Positions 1-13,000 of a stretch of 64,000 nucleotides of DNA are shown piece by piece. Source of the DNA: Hymenolepis diminuta. Lineage: Eukaryota > Platyhelminthes > Cestoda > Cyclophyllidea > Hymenolepididae. The stretch covers positions 1,404,536 to 1,468,535 of the forward strand of contig CAADRB010000036.1 in assembly GCA_900708905.1 (NCBI GenBank), in the 5' to 3' direction. The notes beneath the pieces are model-generated. The model made no database searches and had not been told where the DNA came from. It saw only the letters and a list, made by a program, of their open reading frames with translations. Each line of letters begins with the position of its first letter. Position 1 is the stretch's first letter. The position numbers and the translations under genes are program-made.

Positions 1-682
1 TTTGATGTCCAACTTTATACTTTATTTATAATTGGTCCGCTCACCTTTACCTCTATTCGATTGCTCCCTTGTTCTAGAAGTTTTCTCAAGACTAAAAATT
101 GTGATGTACTGCTTTTACAAGAGCACTTACAATAACAATCTATGTCATTGTTAGAATACAACAGAGAGACCCAGCACACGTTACGTTTCGAGTTGTCATT
201 CGTTTTTGGCCTTTGAAATCCTATGAATCACTTAAGCTGCAAGGCTTTAATAATATTAAAGATGATCTAATTTGGAAGACGTTGTTAATTTAACATTCTT
301 ATCATAATACATTTTCTTTTAAGCCTGCATGCACGAGTTTTGTTTGAGTTTATTGTCACTTATTTGGTCATTCCATATAGGATTATTCTTAAGTCACTAG
401 TATCACATGAATTCACACAATTTTATCCACTAATTCTCATACAAATGAACGATGAAACAATACTCAGCTACTTTTCAGAGACAGTCCATTGCATTATTTA
501 TATGAGAAGTAGGGGACCAATAATTACATGTACGGTATAAATCTCTAAAGTAATTAAAGTTAATCGCTTCGACTATAGATAATAAGTGCAGGGTAAGAGA
601 AGAGAAAGACGGTTCCAAGGAGCATTCGCAAATATTTTTGTGCAAGAAATGTCAAAAGAGGGAAACTGATTAGTCTGAAATA
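1..682. other. 3' flank of the AJM1-like gene
   Basis: AT-rich sequence downstream of the minus-strand stop at 683. On the minus strand an AATAAA hexamer lies at 26..21 and could end a 3' UTR of about 650 nt. No coding-like reading frame is seen; the short open frame at 340-540 has AT-driven composition. Confidence 0.4.
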
Positions 683-3600
683 TCACAACTCCGTTTCTCC
701 AATTCGAGATCTAGGCATTCGGTGGACTTTCGCTTTCGAATAATTTCCCGACTGGTGCGTCTCTTCGGGCAGAATTTTCCTCGAAAAATCTGCCTTTTTA
801 TGAATCACAACATCTTTCATCGGAGCAACGGTACAAGTTATTACTTGATTAGAATAATAATCATGAAAATCAAATTCAATGGGCTCGAAGTAGTCACCAG
901 TTTCAACGAAAGTCGATAGGCGTTTATAGATCTCGGGTTCAGTGTGGCGTAAACTTATTCCCCGTTCTCGTAGGGTTCGCTGAAGCTGTTTTAAGTAAAC
1001 CTCTCTTTCCTCCTTAGTCGTTCGTGGAACTTTAATCTCCTTTCCTCCAAGAACCGATCTTGTCTGTGGTACCTCTACAGGGTGAAAAACTTGAGGGGTT
1101 GTCGTAGGAAATGGTAGTACGATACACTGCTTATAAAGATGCACTGCTCGTCCAGTTTTCATAATTTCCAAGTCATAGGCGCAAACAATTACAATAAGAA
1201 CATAGCTGACACTTGGTTTATAAATTCTGCACGGAGTTGCCAGCTTAGAATCTAACTTATTCAACTCATCGATAGTTAGATAAATTGGAGGAGCTATGAG
1301 TCCTGATGGACTCGGTCGATTGGTTGAAACTCCAGGAGGTTGATTTCTAAAGTTCTCAGCACTTCTTGTCAGGAAATACTCAGCATCTTGAACTGAGGCA
1401 AAAGTGATAAGAATTCCTCCTCGACCAAGTCTAGTTGCTCCGGCTTTAGCAAGAGCCGTTAGACTTGTCTGTTGGCTAGGAGCTAAGCTGTGCAGAATCC
1501 TTCCACAAACTAGCCGAACTCTACCGAAAGTGCACACCATGTTATGGACAGCCTGGGCCTGCTCTCGACATTTTGATGAACAATAGGTAGTAAAACAATT
1601 TGTACATGTTCGCCAGGATCGAGCTTTATCAACTCTGGTTGGACCCATTCTTGGACAAGATGGGCTGTTGCATCGTAAATAAAGCATTCCATCCTTGGGA
1701 TTTCTGTCAATGCCTATCCTCTTTTGATCAAAACCGAATTCCGTGAGGATCAGTGGGCCCTGTGATGCTGGACTACAGAGCAGGGTCAAAAACTCATTTC
1801 GATGGCTGTCTTCATCAGGATTGAATGCGCCAGCGGCTAACGCAACATAATCTCCAGAGCCACGCTGCAGATGGTTACCATTTGAGCTGCTGCCTGACCA
1901 CCATCCAAATTGAGAGAGAATACCCTCCAATGCAGACGGTCGATTCTGTAGAAGATTTAGATGACGAGAAGAGCATCTGTCAAGAAGGTCGGTTAGACAG
2001 GTGAGGTCAGATATATTGTCAAGGCCATCTGTTGCCACAGTTTCGCTCTCACCGTCTGAATCTGCATTGTGCCAAGTAGGACTTTGCGGATTTGAACTCA
2101 AACCAATATGATTGCTGAATGAGGAATTAGAAGGGGAACTGTGAGGTATCGAAAGAGGAGGTGGTGCAAATTTAATTGGACGTTGGACTTCCTCGTAGAT
2201 CTCTTCATCATTAATCCGATTGTTCGTCGGCGTCCGTTTATTGTCATTAAGAGCCATTTCCATCGGCTGGTAAAATTGATTGTTCACCAAGCTATCAGAA
2301 TCCACCATTCTGATACTATCACTGTAGTCCTGATTATTTGGAGATGATAGTCGTTCTTCCTCTCGTTTTATAGGGGGTGAACGTCCATTTTGAGCAGAGT
2401 TTGTTTGGGAAAATAGGGAGGAAGGAGTTAGAATAAGTCGTTGTTTGGGCGCTTGGATAATTTCTGCAGAGGCAGCAGCAATATTTGTATAAGATGTAGG
2501 GGCAGGAAGAGGGATTTGAGGACTGGGGGACGGTTCATTCCAAACCTTTTCATTTCGAGTTAGGAAGTCTTCTGGAGAGAGGTGAACAGCGTGAGAGGAA
2601 GAAGCAGTTGGGTCAGGACGAACTGGAGGTGTCGAACACTCAACGCTTTCACCCTTCACTTGACTTTTCATGGAACTCCTCAGGGATGACTTTATAGGGG
2701 CCAATCTAGGACCAGAGGAAGCGTTTCGCTCTCGTAAAATTTGACTGGGCCTGAGAGGCCGACGGAGTTCTTGTCGAGTGGGAGAAAGAAAGGAATAAGT
2801 GGGTTTTGAAATTGTTTCTACAGTTTTACTAGTATAACGGAGAAGCGGACTCTGGAGCAGTGTAGTGTAGGGTAAAGATGAGGTTCCATTTCGAAGCAAA
2901 GCTGAGGTGTTAGGTTCACGAGGTGGTGATGGAGAAGGAGAACGATGAACTGGAGAAATGGGCTTGGAAAGGTCCGCTTTATCCAACCAATCAGGAACGT
3001 GGATTCTTGTCAGTGATTCAGCAACACGCAATTCATGGTTAGATCGTGCACGCGCTCTCAACCGGGCAACAAGTCCAGATGTGACTGTCTTAGGTTCAGA
3101 TTTACAATTCTCCCCCGTCTTCGCAATTCCAGAGAGACTTTGCGCTCGCTTGTATGCATCTGCTCGGCTTTGATGTTTATTATCTACCCGTTGATATATT
3201 TTTGGTTGAGTTGTCAGGTTGAATAAGCTATAGGTCTTATCATTAGCTGATTGGATAGGACCTTGATCTCCAGCTGTCAGACCTCCCACTAAACGGCAAG
3301 TGTTCAGTGTATCCACATCTGTTTCCAGAACAATTTGCTGACTCTTCTGTTCACCAGTATCAATGTCAGTTTCAAGCAGGGAGTTTGTTGACTTTCCATT
3401 AATCCCATGAAAGTTACCGGCCATTCTATTTGATAGATCGAACAATGATAAGGCCATCTTCTTTTTTGTAACATCACCATTCAAAGGAGTGGTGGAAAGA
3501 TTTTCCCGAGACACTGTAGTGTTAGCAAGAGCGACATCCATATCGGTACTTCGATATCTCGAACAGGATCTACTGTACATTCTATCATTTGTGCCATTTG

Positions 3601-4065
3601 ATTGAACTTCATGTACACCAGCACTGACGATTCGATCTTGGAAACTCCTGTCAGTATTATCTACGGGTCTGGAGACACTTTTGCTGCGTTGTGCTGGTTT
3701 CTGCTGAAAGTCGAAAGTTTCCTTCTCAGAGGATTTGCAGAGATAGGAATTGCCATCTATGCCATCATAAGCATTGGAAGACCTCGGAATGGAGAAGTAG
3801 TCTCGACGTGCTCGACGATTACTGTCATCGACATGCCGCTGTGGAAGATCAATTCGAGGAACGAAAGGCGCAGGCTCTGCAAATTGTCGACTATTGTCGT
3901 AATTATAGCTGCCAGAATGACTTATACTTAGCGAGGTGGTAGTCATGTTATCGGCACCATCATTGTTGTATTCCGGTGCAGCTGAATAAACGAAATCATC
4001 ATTAGTAGTTGGGCAGATCCTGTTATTGTTAGATTCTTGCTCATCTTCCATGTACTTGATTGAGT
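683..4065 (-). CDS. ajm-1: AJM1-like gene, terminal exon (C-terminal 1126 residues)
   Basis: The open frame starts behind a clear acceptor (pyrimidine-rich stretch ending TTTTAG just before 4065) and enters in phase 1. It runs 3.4 kb without interruption to TGA at 683, far beyond chance in this AT-rich DNA. The first ATG in the exon (4051) also begins a long open frame, but it lies only 14 nt past the acceptor and is probably internal. The exon holds the Ser/Pro-rich linker (poly-Pro and RSPSPSP-like stretches), the acidic DGESE-type patch, the MYND-like finger at 1672..1532, and a C-terminal region with a helical stretch (KEEREVYLKQLQRTLRERG) resembling the tail of AJM1 proteins. Confidence 0.85.
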
Positions 4066-7000
4066 CTAAAATAAAGAAGACAAAAAAATAGGTTAAAAGT
4101 GTGAAATTCTCAATTCTTACATTATAAATTCTACTTAATTCTATTACTCTGTGTCTGCTGTAACTAAAGTGACCGGGCAGCCTTATGATGGTGTGCTAAC
4201 ATCTCTTTGCATGACCCTATAAGCTCGCATCCTTGCTGGATCGAACAGAAGCACACGTCTGCAAGTAGGGTGGGCCAATAAGGAGCCCGAACTGGGAGCT
4301 CAGTGTGGCCATTGGCTAGATGAAGCCACATAATCATCAGTCTCTGTCGCTCTAAGTGACGTTAGGTGGACAAGAGGCAGAGGGCCGTCTACTCTTACTA
4401 TCTGATCTAATTACATACACTACCTCCCCTTATAATAACAGCATCACCTTAATGCGCCTCCCTACTCGTGTTTGTCCACTTAGTCATCCTTTTGGATTAT
4501 TGATTTCGGAATGCACCTGGTCCAGTGTAGATACTTTTCACGTGTTCTCTATAAAGCACTAAATTTTGCCTCTCGGTGGTAGAAAAAGAATGGTCAAATA
4601 GAAACTCGCTCGGGACAAAATATAGCGCAATTAATTACCTCGCACTGGGGATTATGGTTCAAAATTATGATAATGCCGATGATGCGAGATCATTTTTCAC
4701 CAATAACTTCAACACTGTAAACTGAAAATAGAGTAAGCGCTTTGCCTGAGTCTGACCTGCGCAAATAGATTTCATGCAAAACGTAGATAACCTCGACAAA
4801 GCCAACACCTGCGAACGTGAACTTTGGTTTTTGAGCTCAATGTGTCTCAAAATGCGACTAAAGCAGCAGCCGTTTACTGGAATATTTTGCCTAGGTAAAA
4901 TCAGGAGATGCAACTTATTTAGGGAATAAATGTGACAATCGACTGAGAAGTTCTAATAATGAGAAACGGAGTTTATTGTGTAGAATAAACTGGTGTTCAG
5001 GAGTTTAGAAGAACTGAAAGTGACTGGAAAGATAATAAAACTAACTGCCAAAGTGACCACATTTTCAAAATAACGCGAACATCAAAACTGACTTTTATAA
5101 TTACGAATTAGTCACTCAGTAAATAATTTTCAAAATAGGAGTATTTTGAGAACTGTTTGGGGAACCGCAATTTTTGGTAGCTGCCTAACATGTCATTCAC
5201 TCTTTCAGGCGAAATGAGATTTCACTTTTCATTGCCATTTTATGAATAATTCATTAAATAAGGAAATTTAATAACATAACTGATGTTATTCTAAATAAAT
5301 AAATAAAATAAATAAAAGGACCAGTTTAAATGGTTCGGAAGCAAAATTGAACACTATAGATTCACCGACTTCATTCCTCGTGCACTGGATTATCGAATGT
5401 TGATTTTTCCGCATTCGTACTTAAAACTGGCGGATTACTAGCCAATCAGGTAGCTAGTTTATTGTATTTTCTTAACAGAGGAAATCACCCTTTGGATTAT
5501 AGATATCCTTCCTTCTATATTTATAAATAACGAAATAGTTTGGCACTTCCAAATTATTTCCAAATCTTTATTTGAGGTTCCAAGATAAGTGAATAATCTA
5601 TGTGAATACATTAGAAAATCTGATCGCACATTTTTGTTACACTCTAGAGAAACATGCAAATTTCAGCTCTAATGCATTGGATTATCAATTAATGAATTTC
5701 CACGCTCAAACCTGGAGATGGAGGACACAAAAAAATGCATCCATTCCAGAGGTCAATTTTAGTGCCTAGAAGTGTAATAGCCCCAAATGGTTGGTTTATT
5801 CGACGAAAATTTCCGGCTCATAAATTAATTCTGATCATTTAACTATAGCGAATTTAAGAGTATATCCCTATTGAACCACTTTCATAGGTGACTCTTGATT
5901 TATATATGAGGGAGAGTGTTTCTATCCCCATAAATTATAATCAGTGTATCGCAACAAATAACAGCTTTTGTAACTGCCTCATGTAAGGCCACATAGATAT
6001 ATCATGCCCTTCAACCAGTCCGTGGGAACACACCTATACGTACCCAGAGATTTCAATAACTAATCCCTCTAATTGATACTAATGAATAATGTGAGCTTAA
6101 CAGAGAGTCTGCCGAATATCCCACATCTATTTAGGATGTGTAAACAATTTTTCCTTCATTAGATGACAATTACTTCCTAATTAATTTTCAAGTAAATAAA
6201 AACTGCAGGTATTTATTCAAATAAGTAAATTTCTTCCATTTTCTAGTTGCCGACCGAATAAAATTGCTATTACTCTACAATATAATTAATATATCTCGTC
6301 ATTAGGTAGTGGAAGACTGCCAGTTGTGATCATATGAAGATTACTTTAAAAATCAAACAAAAAGATATGTGAATGCGAGTAGATTATTGGTATGCACAAA
6401 TAGAACGTGACTATAACTTAGCAAGGAAAGTCAATCACTAATAAAATTTAAATTACCTTGTCAATGTTGATATATAGTACCCGGCGGTAAGATTAAATAT
6501 AGTGTAGAAAACGAAAGTATTCATTTATGGTTGTATGTAGTGATTTGAAGCCTAAATGTATTACGAACTAAATCACACATTTCCAAACTTATTCATACCT
6601 ATTACCTGTTTTGTCCCCATCGGGTCAATGTGATGACCCGACTACCAAATTACCACGTATTCGTATTCCATGTGCTGTCACATTTATTCATATACATGGA
6701 ACTCCACTATATTGTTACGTCATGTTAACAAGTATCCAGTCCTGTGTAATTTTTATCTTAATTCATTATTGGTCTATAGTTCATTCCTCCAATCATATGT
6801 ACAATTTTCTTCCCTCTTCCCTGTTGGTCTAAGGTTCATTTATCCAATACTATGTGTAGTGTCTATTCTTATTCACCATTGTTTACGGTATATGATCCCT
6901 GTCTGCCTATGACCATGAAACCGACCGTCTACCGGTCTCTGTTTGTGAATTGCCATTAATACATACCTTTGTATGTACCATAATTTATAAATACATCCCG

Positions 7001-10000
7001 ACAGTACCGTTATTCTGTTCAATGCATTCTATACAATTACCTGGACTTCTGTTTCACTAGTTTGTACTGCGTCAATTCCACGATAACTATTGGTAAAGTT
7101 GTTAGCGAGTATATTTCAAGATACTGCATTTGTGTTGCGATCAGTTCGATATCTGAAATACTTTAGTGCACACTATATGGCGTAAAATGGAATATACAAC
7201 ATTCTAGCAAGCAAAAGAACACAAAATTCTGTTAAGTTAGTGTTGGTAGTTTAAAGTTAACTATTTCGGTCAGTGATTGGCTAAACACTGTTATTAAAGG
7301 TCAGGGAATGTTTTCATTAACAAAATTTCATTGATTATGCAAGAAATAATATCCAAAATATTAGCGGCTATGTAGACAATGCGCTTCCGCTGCAGATATT
7401 TAAGACACAGCCATCAAATAAATTGTTTCGAGTTGGAGGTTGTTTAGATAACAATAAATTCGGGTCATATCTAATGCCCCGCACTTTGAAGAAGTTTAGA
7501 TTATCATTTGGCATCAAATGAAACTTCCTATGAGAATAAATTCGTTTATGGGATTGCTTATCAACGTGACTAGATTTTACTGAGCATACTTAGATTATAT
7601 TATTGTTGTTCCAAAAAAGTTTGAAATAGATGAAATGCGAAAGATTTGGCGGAGTGATTATGCGTAGCCCATGAAAGGGAAATGTGTCCGCTCATGGATA
7701 GAGAAAAAAATGACAGTAAAATTACTTAAATTTGCCTTAATCTTTAAAATTTAACTATCTATATGGGCTGAAGCTAAGATATTTGACCTAATGCCAGTGT
7801 ATAAGGTTTTTAGCACTATTAGTTTAAGGGGAGTGATCCAAAGGCGCGATCTTTAATATGATCGCCTGGGAAGTCAAAAATAATGAGATTGATACCTATC
7901 GGTGCGTGTCTAGTGAGCAAAATGACCAACCCACAGTAATAAAGAGGGCAACAGAATTTGAGTTTTCCACCAAAGGCCCCATGTTGCTCGTCTACACAAG
8001 ATGGGAGTTGTCAAACGATTCTCTAAATGGGCTTGGAAGTTCAGTAAGTTTACCCGAGTAAAATTAGCGACTTAGACGGGATAAACGACATCAAGAAAAC
8101 TTAATTAACTTTAGCTTCAACAGATCAAGTAGCTCGTCTGCGTAACCGATATGACTAATACTGATCAAAATAAGAACGCCATTTTTAGTTTGCAGGGTGC
8201 ATCTTAAAATCTAAGAATGGTCTGTTAGATTCGATAATTTTACTTGTTTCGTTTTTAATCATTTCATTATGATAAACACTAAATATTCAACTTTTATTGT
8301 AGAAATGGGGAAATAATGGAGTTTTATGCTGCATTGGTTAAGAATATCTTTCGTTAGTCATAACGAGCACATTAACTTTCCAACACCTTTTACTTTACCT
8401 TGAAATTCTGGCGTTTATTAAACTTAATAACTCTCGTAGAATAGTGCTACCTTGATTTTTCTTTTACGGTCACGACGTTTAATTTTTCTTAAAAGAATTC
8501 ATTAGTGACTTTGTTTTATAGATTGAAAAATTGGGATTGATTTGGCTGAGATTTTAGCCAAACCTGACCGGTTCAACAGAAAATTCTTCTGATTAAAGTT
8601 CCATCTTATATGATTATCAAATACCCATTTGCTATATTCATGATTTCTGATTTCACATTAAAGAAACAAAAAAAAATAATCACATTTTTAAGTCGAAACT
8701 AGAAATCTTTAAACACGATTTTCACATGTCCTAATTCCGCAAAAGCTTTGCCATAAGCAATTCATATTGGAGATTGGGAGCAAGAGTCAGAGAGAATTGT
8801 GCGTTATGGATTATAATAGGAACAGGATTGCATGGCTGGAAAAGGCGTTAAATTGCTGTCAAACAAGCTACACCTGACAGATGAGCGCAACTCGGATTCA
8901 GACCCAATCAGCTCTCGGTGCTACTGCAGCAGAGCTGAATCACCAGTTGCTGCTATTACAGAAAACGGAAGTGCCTCGCCCAAGTTAGAGCGAAAGAGAG
9001 TGAAATGGAAGGGTGGGTGAGCAGTGTTTGTGGTACGCACGGATGATGCCTTTCCGTTGCTCCTACTGTTATTGTAATATCAGCTTGCATAATTCATACA
9101 ATAAACTGACTTATCATGCTCCTAGGCCATTAACGTCTGTTGATTTTTGGCTAACTGGCGAATCTCAATAAATGCCATTGTAAAGGTAGGAATGTATGAG
9201 ATTATGAGGAAGGTATTGTCGATATTGAATGTACACTACTGGCATATTTTTGTACTTAATTTGGGTCGAAAAGCGGCCAAATAGCACTCTAATGTATTCA
9301 CGTATATTAATTAACCGAGGCAGGAACTTTCTAGGATGCAAGGTGTGAGGTTGTTGGTAATCAATGGAAGAGCCATGTTAACAAAGCTGTGCTAATTAGG
9401 GCACCGCTGAGTCACATGTTTATCTGGAGGTTGGAGCGTTAGTAAATAATGTAAAGTCGAATGGGAAAATGACAAGATGAAGGCCTTTCAAACGAGAAAA
9501 AAACATTTTCTGATCCCTCAATTTCCCACTCAATACCTTCAGTAATGGATTTTAGATGTCTATTGTTAATGTTTCGTCATGAAAATAAGTTATAAATTAT
9601 ATGCGAAATATTGGCAAAAATCTGACAGAATTTTTAACCTTCTTGTTAAATAACGAACAGATATTACTTGTTTATTGTTAACGAATCTTATTTGACATTT
9701 ACTAATGCAGGGCATTTGGAACGAACCAGAAAAACTAAGTCACAGCCTAAATCCTGCCGACAACCTTTACTTCGATACAATTTTGATACACACGTTGGAA
9801 GGCATGAGAGACAGAGCTTTATTCAAAACGGATGTTGCGAAAAAGGAAATTTCCCATAATTACCAGAAACAATACGAACGAGGCAAAAAGGTTTTGGTGT
9901 AAATAACTGCAGAATTTTTAATTACAAAATGCGAAATGCTGAAATTAGATTTCTTTGAATTTGCTTAACTCCCCTTCACTGTTAAGTTCATGTCAAATAA

Positions 10001-13000
10001 ATCTGATTTCCAACCACTTGACAGCAAAATGAGTTGAAACGGCAGGACTGGCCACCATAATTAAAAAAATGGTCGATAAGAGCAGGATATAACGGACAAT
10101 AAATTTCTTAATAGTCCAGGTGAAGAATAATGAAGTTTGAGTTTTGGAACATGAAATACTCATTAGTAAACAATATACAATCTGAATCCAAAGATCAAAT
10201 GATGCATGATTGATTGATAGTTTGACTTAATTCTAAATATATTTTCGCTCCATTTCCCTTGATAATTTATTAAATTATTTTTGATCGATTTGAGTTGCTT
10301 TCCCACAATGAAAAGTTGTAAAGTTGGAAATATTTTAATTCACATGAATTTAAGATTAATCAGTCTGCTAAGTGCAGTTTGGTCCCCTCTATTTGTAGAT
10401 TGGTGGATTCGAAATGGAGCGTGGTGTAATTGTATAAACAAGTGCTCATAGAAACACTTTAGACAAAATACTTGAGTGCAAAACAGTTTTGGTCAAGTAC
10501 TTGCAAGTAAGAGACCAATGCATGTGCTGCTACTTCTTGTTGTAGGGCATATTAATGAGCAAATGGTCTTATGGCTAGTCACTTATACGGCTTTAACACA
10601 TTATCTCTAAACAGTCGGAGCTATGCTAACCACTTTCCGCTTTCTCCTTTACAAGTGCGCAAGGATGCAAACGTTTTTAAAAATATGGCTGTTAACATTG
10701 AAAACCATTTTTAATTTTTAAAATCGTTGACCATTAAATGTGATCATAGAAATTTTCAAAGTAATTTATCATAGTTGGAGTTCCTCCTGGAAGAATTCTA
10801 GTGAGCTTTGTCATATTTAAATACCTTAGCTGCCTCGAAGAACAGCCCTTGGCTATAAGAAGAGACAAATGAATTAAATTGAAACGATCGCTCACTCAAT
10901 TTAACCTATTAGTCAACCAGCTTTGAACACAAAGAACATGAGTTCATTTTAAAACTTGAGGGATACAATCTGATATTTGAAATTTGAAACATAGGAACAT
11001 GTCATAGTGAACTTTGTTCTTTAAGAAAGAAAAGAGAATAACTGGATGAATCAAATATTTAAGTAAAGTGAGGCTCTTTTGATGGCAAGACTTTATTTTC
11101 TGTTTCTACTAGCCCTCACTGTTTCGTTCCATTAGAATAGTTCATCATTACTCATGTTCAGGCACCCTTCCATAGCTATAAATTATAATTGTGCCCTGTT
11201 GTGGGTAACAAAAATAATTGAAAACCGTGTATCACTTTGTTCAGTTGATATCTTCAAACGAATTTGCAAATAATTGATTGTAAAGTTATTATGATGATTA
11301 GATGTTATAAAAGCATGCCTTTCTTGCGTAATTATCCACTGTGTCCGTTTGGAAGCGTTTTATTTGTGAAATAATAAATATTATCATAAATACTTTCATT
11401 AAAATTTACTTGACGTAAGTTATAATTAAAGCAAACCAAAATTCCCGAACTTGTTTTATCGATACAGTCTTAATATGAACCAGAAGTCTTTGTCAAAACC
11501 AAAATCAACAAGTTTTATAAATCTTAATCAGTATGATTGAATTAACCCGTAGATATACGCACTAATAATCTGCCCAAATTGATAATTAACAGGAATACTG
11601 ATCTTTTTTAAATCCTCACTGAGGCATCTTACACTAATTTTATAAATTCAGTCCGTTTTTGTGCAAATTCTTGAGAAGAAACGTTTACATTCTGTAAATC
11701 ATCTTTGACATTTTCAGTGTGCTGATTTTATTAGATAAAATTAACCTAGAATCTATACATAAATTTTTTTCTTTTTCGTCTATTTTAGTGTTTTTTAAGA
11801 CTACTACGGGTCAATGTAATCCATTGTTATGATCTATCAAAAGATTTGAGTCTTAATATTATTAAATTAACGGTAACACAAAATCAATTAACTTATTAAA
11901 GGGATTACATCTTTTGCATAATAGAAATTGAGCATTTTCAAAGACTGTAATTTAAATCCAGATCTGAATCCAAATGAAAAATGAAAAGGACTTAACAGCT
12001 TACCGGACGGCCGAATTCGTCCATTATTATCATAATCCCCTTCTTCAGTAACAGAAACGTGGTGCCGATATCCGCGGCGTCTGACGCTACCTTCAGGAAT
12101 ATCCAGTGGGTGGGTTGGATAACTTTTTGATGGTCTAAACATTACCAACCACTTAAATAATGCCGAAGTAATCTAATGCCAGTAATAATAACGCATGATA
12201 TATGACTTTTACACCCCATTGGTTAATGAACGCTATTGGTTATTTGTGCTCATCTCCCCACTGATTGGCTGATCACTTTGAATAAAGCGATTTATAGACG
12301 TAACTGCTTATGTTTGTGTAAATTAAAAAGGAAATATGCTTTCAAAAAGTACTTTTAGGAACGGAGACAGTTTAGTCAAAATTCGGGAAACTTATGGTAA
12401 AGTCTACTTTAAGTGTGCAATCTAGTGTGATTTAAACATAACATGGAATTATTTTTTCGAAAGTTTATTTTTAATTAAAGCACCTATAGGGCTGACAAAT
12501 GCTAAGTATCGTAGTAGACGTTTTGGCATAAAAATTATTATTGATTTAATCAATCTTCTCCGCAAGGATACTGTCTAATTATTTGGAGTAACATTATTCA
12601 TTTTTATTCGATAATTTAATTTTTCTCACAGGCCTTAGAGATGACACAAATCATTTGAGGCCTAAAACTGTGAATAAGAATACAGGGAATTCACCTTCGA
12701 TTATTTTATAGTTAAAACGATTTAGGATTTTCCATAGTTAATGTAATGGTGCCAACTGAGTGCGATTATATGTAGAAATGTAAATTAAATTTAAAGAATC
12801 GCTGATCTGCATTATAAAGAACTCGAATGAGTGCAAATATCCTGTTACCCTTTGATTCCTGAAATGATCAATCCGTCAGAATGGTGTCCTTGGTTCTGAG
12901 ATTGACATCGACACTAACCCTTCATGAGACTTCCGAGGGGGTGGGAAATAGTCAATTCTGAATAAATCGGATGGATGATCAAAACGAGTGCCAAAGAATT

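Larger units (their letters stand above)
4066..12003 (-). other. Last intron of the AJM1-like gene
   Basis: About 7.9 kb, mostly AT-rich. It contains a GC-rich island at about 4155-4400, an AAAT simple repeat at 5292-5317, a low-quality repeat region at 6611-6910 and three GC-richer coding-like islands on the plus strand (7859-9902). Those are listed separately; nothing else is supported. Confidence 0.6.

Noticed and set aside
1404..3942. Plus-strand open frames opposite the AJM1-like last exon
   Set aside because: Antisense shadows of a strongly supported coding exon.
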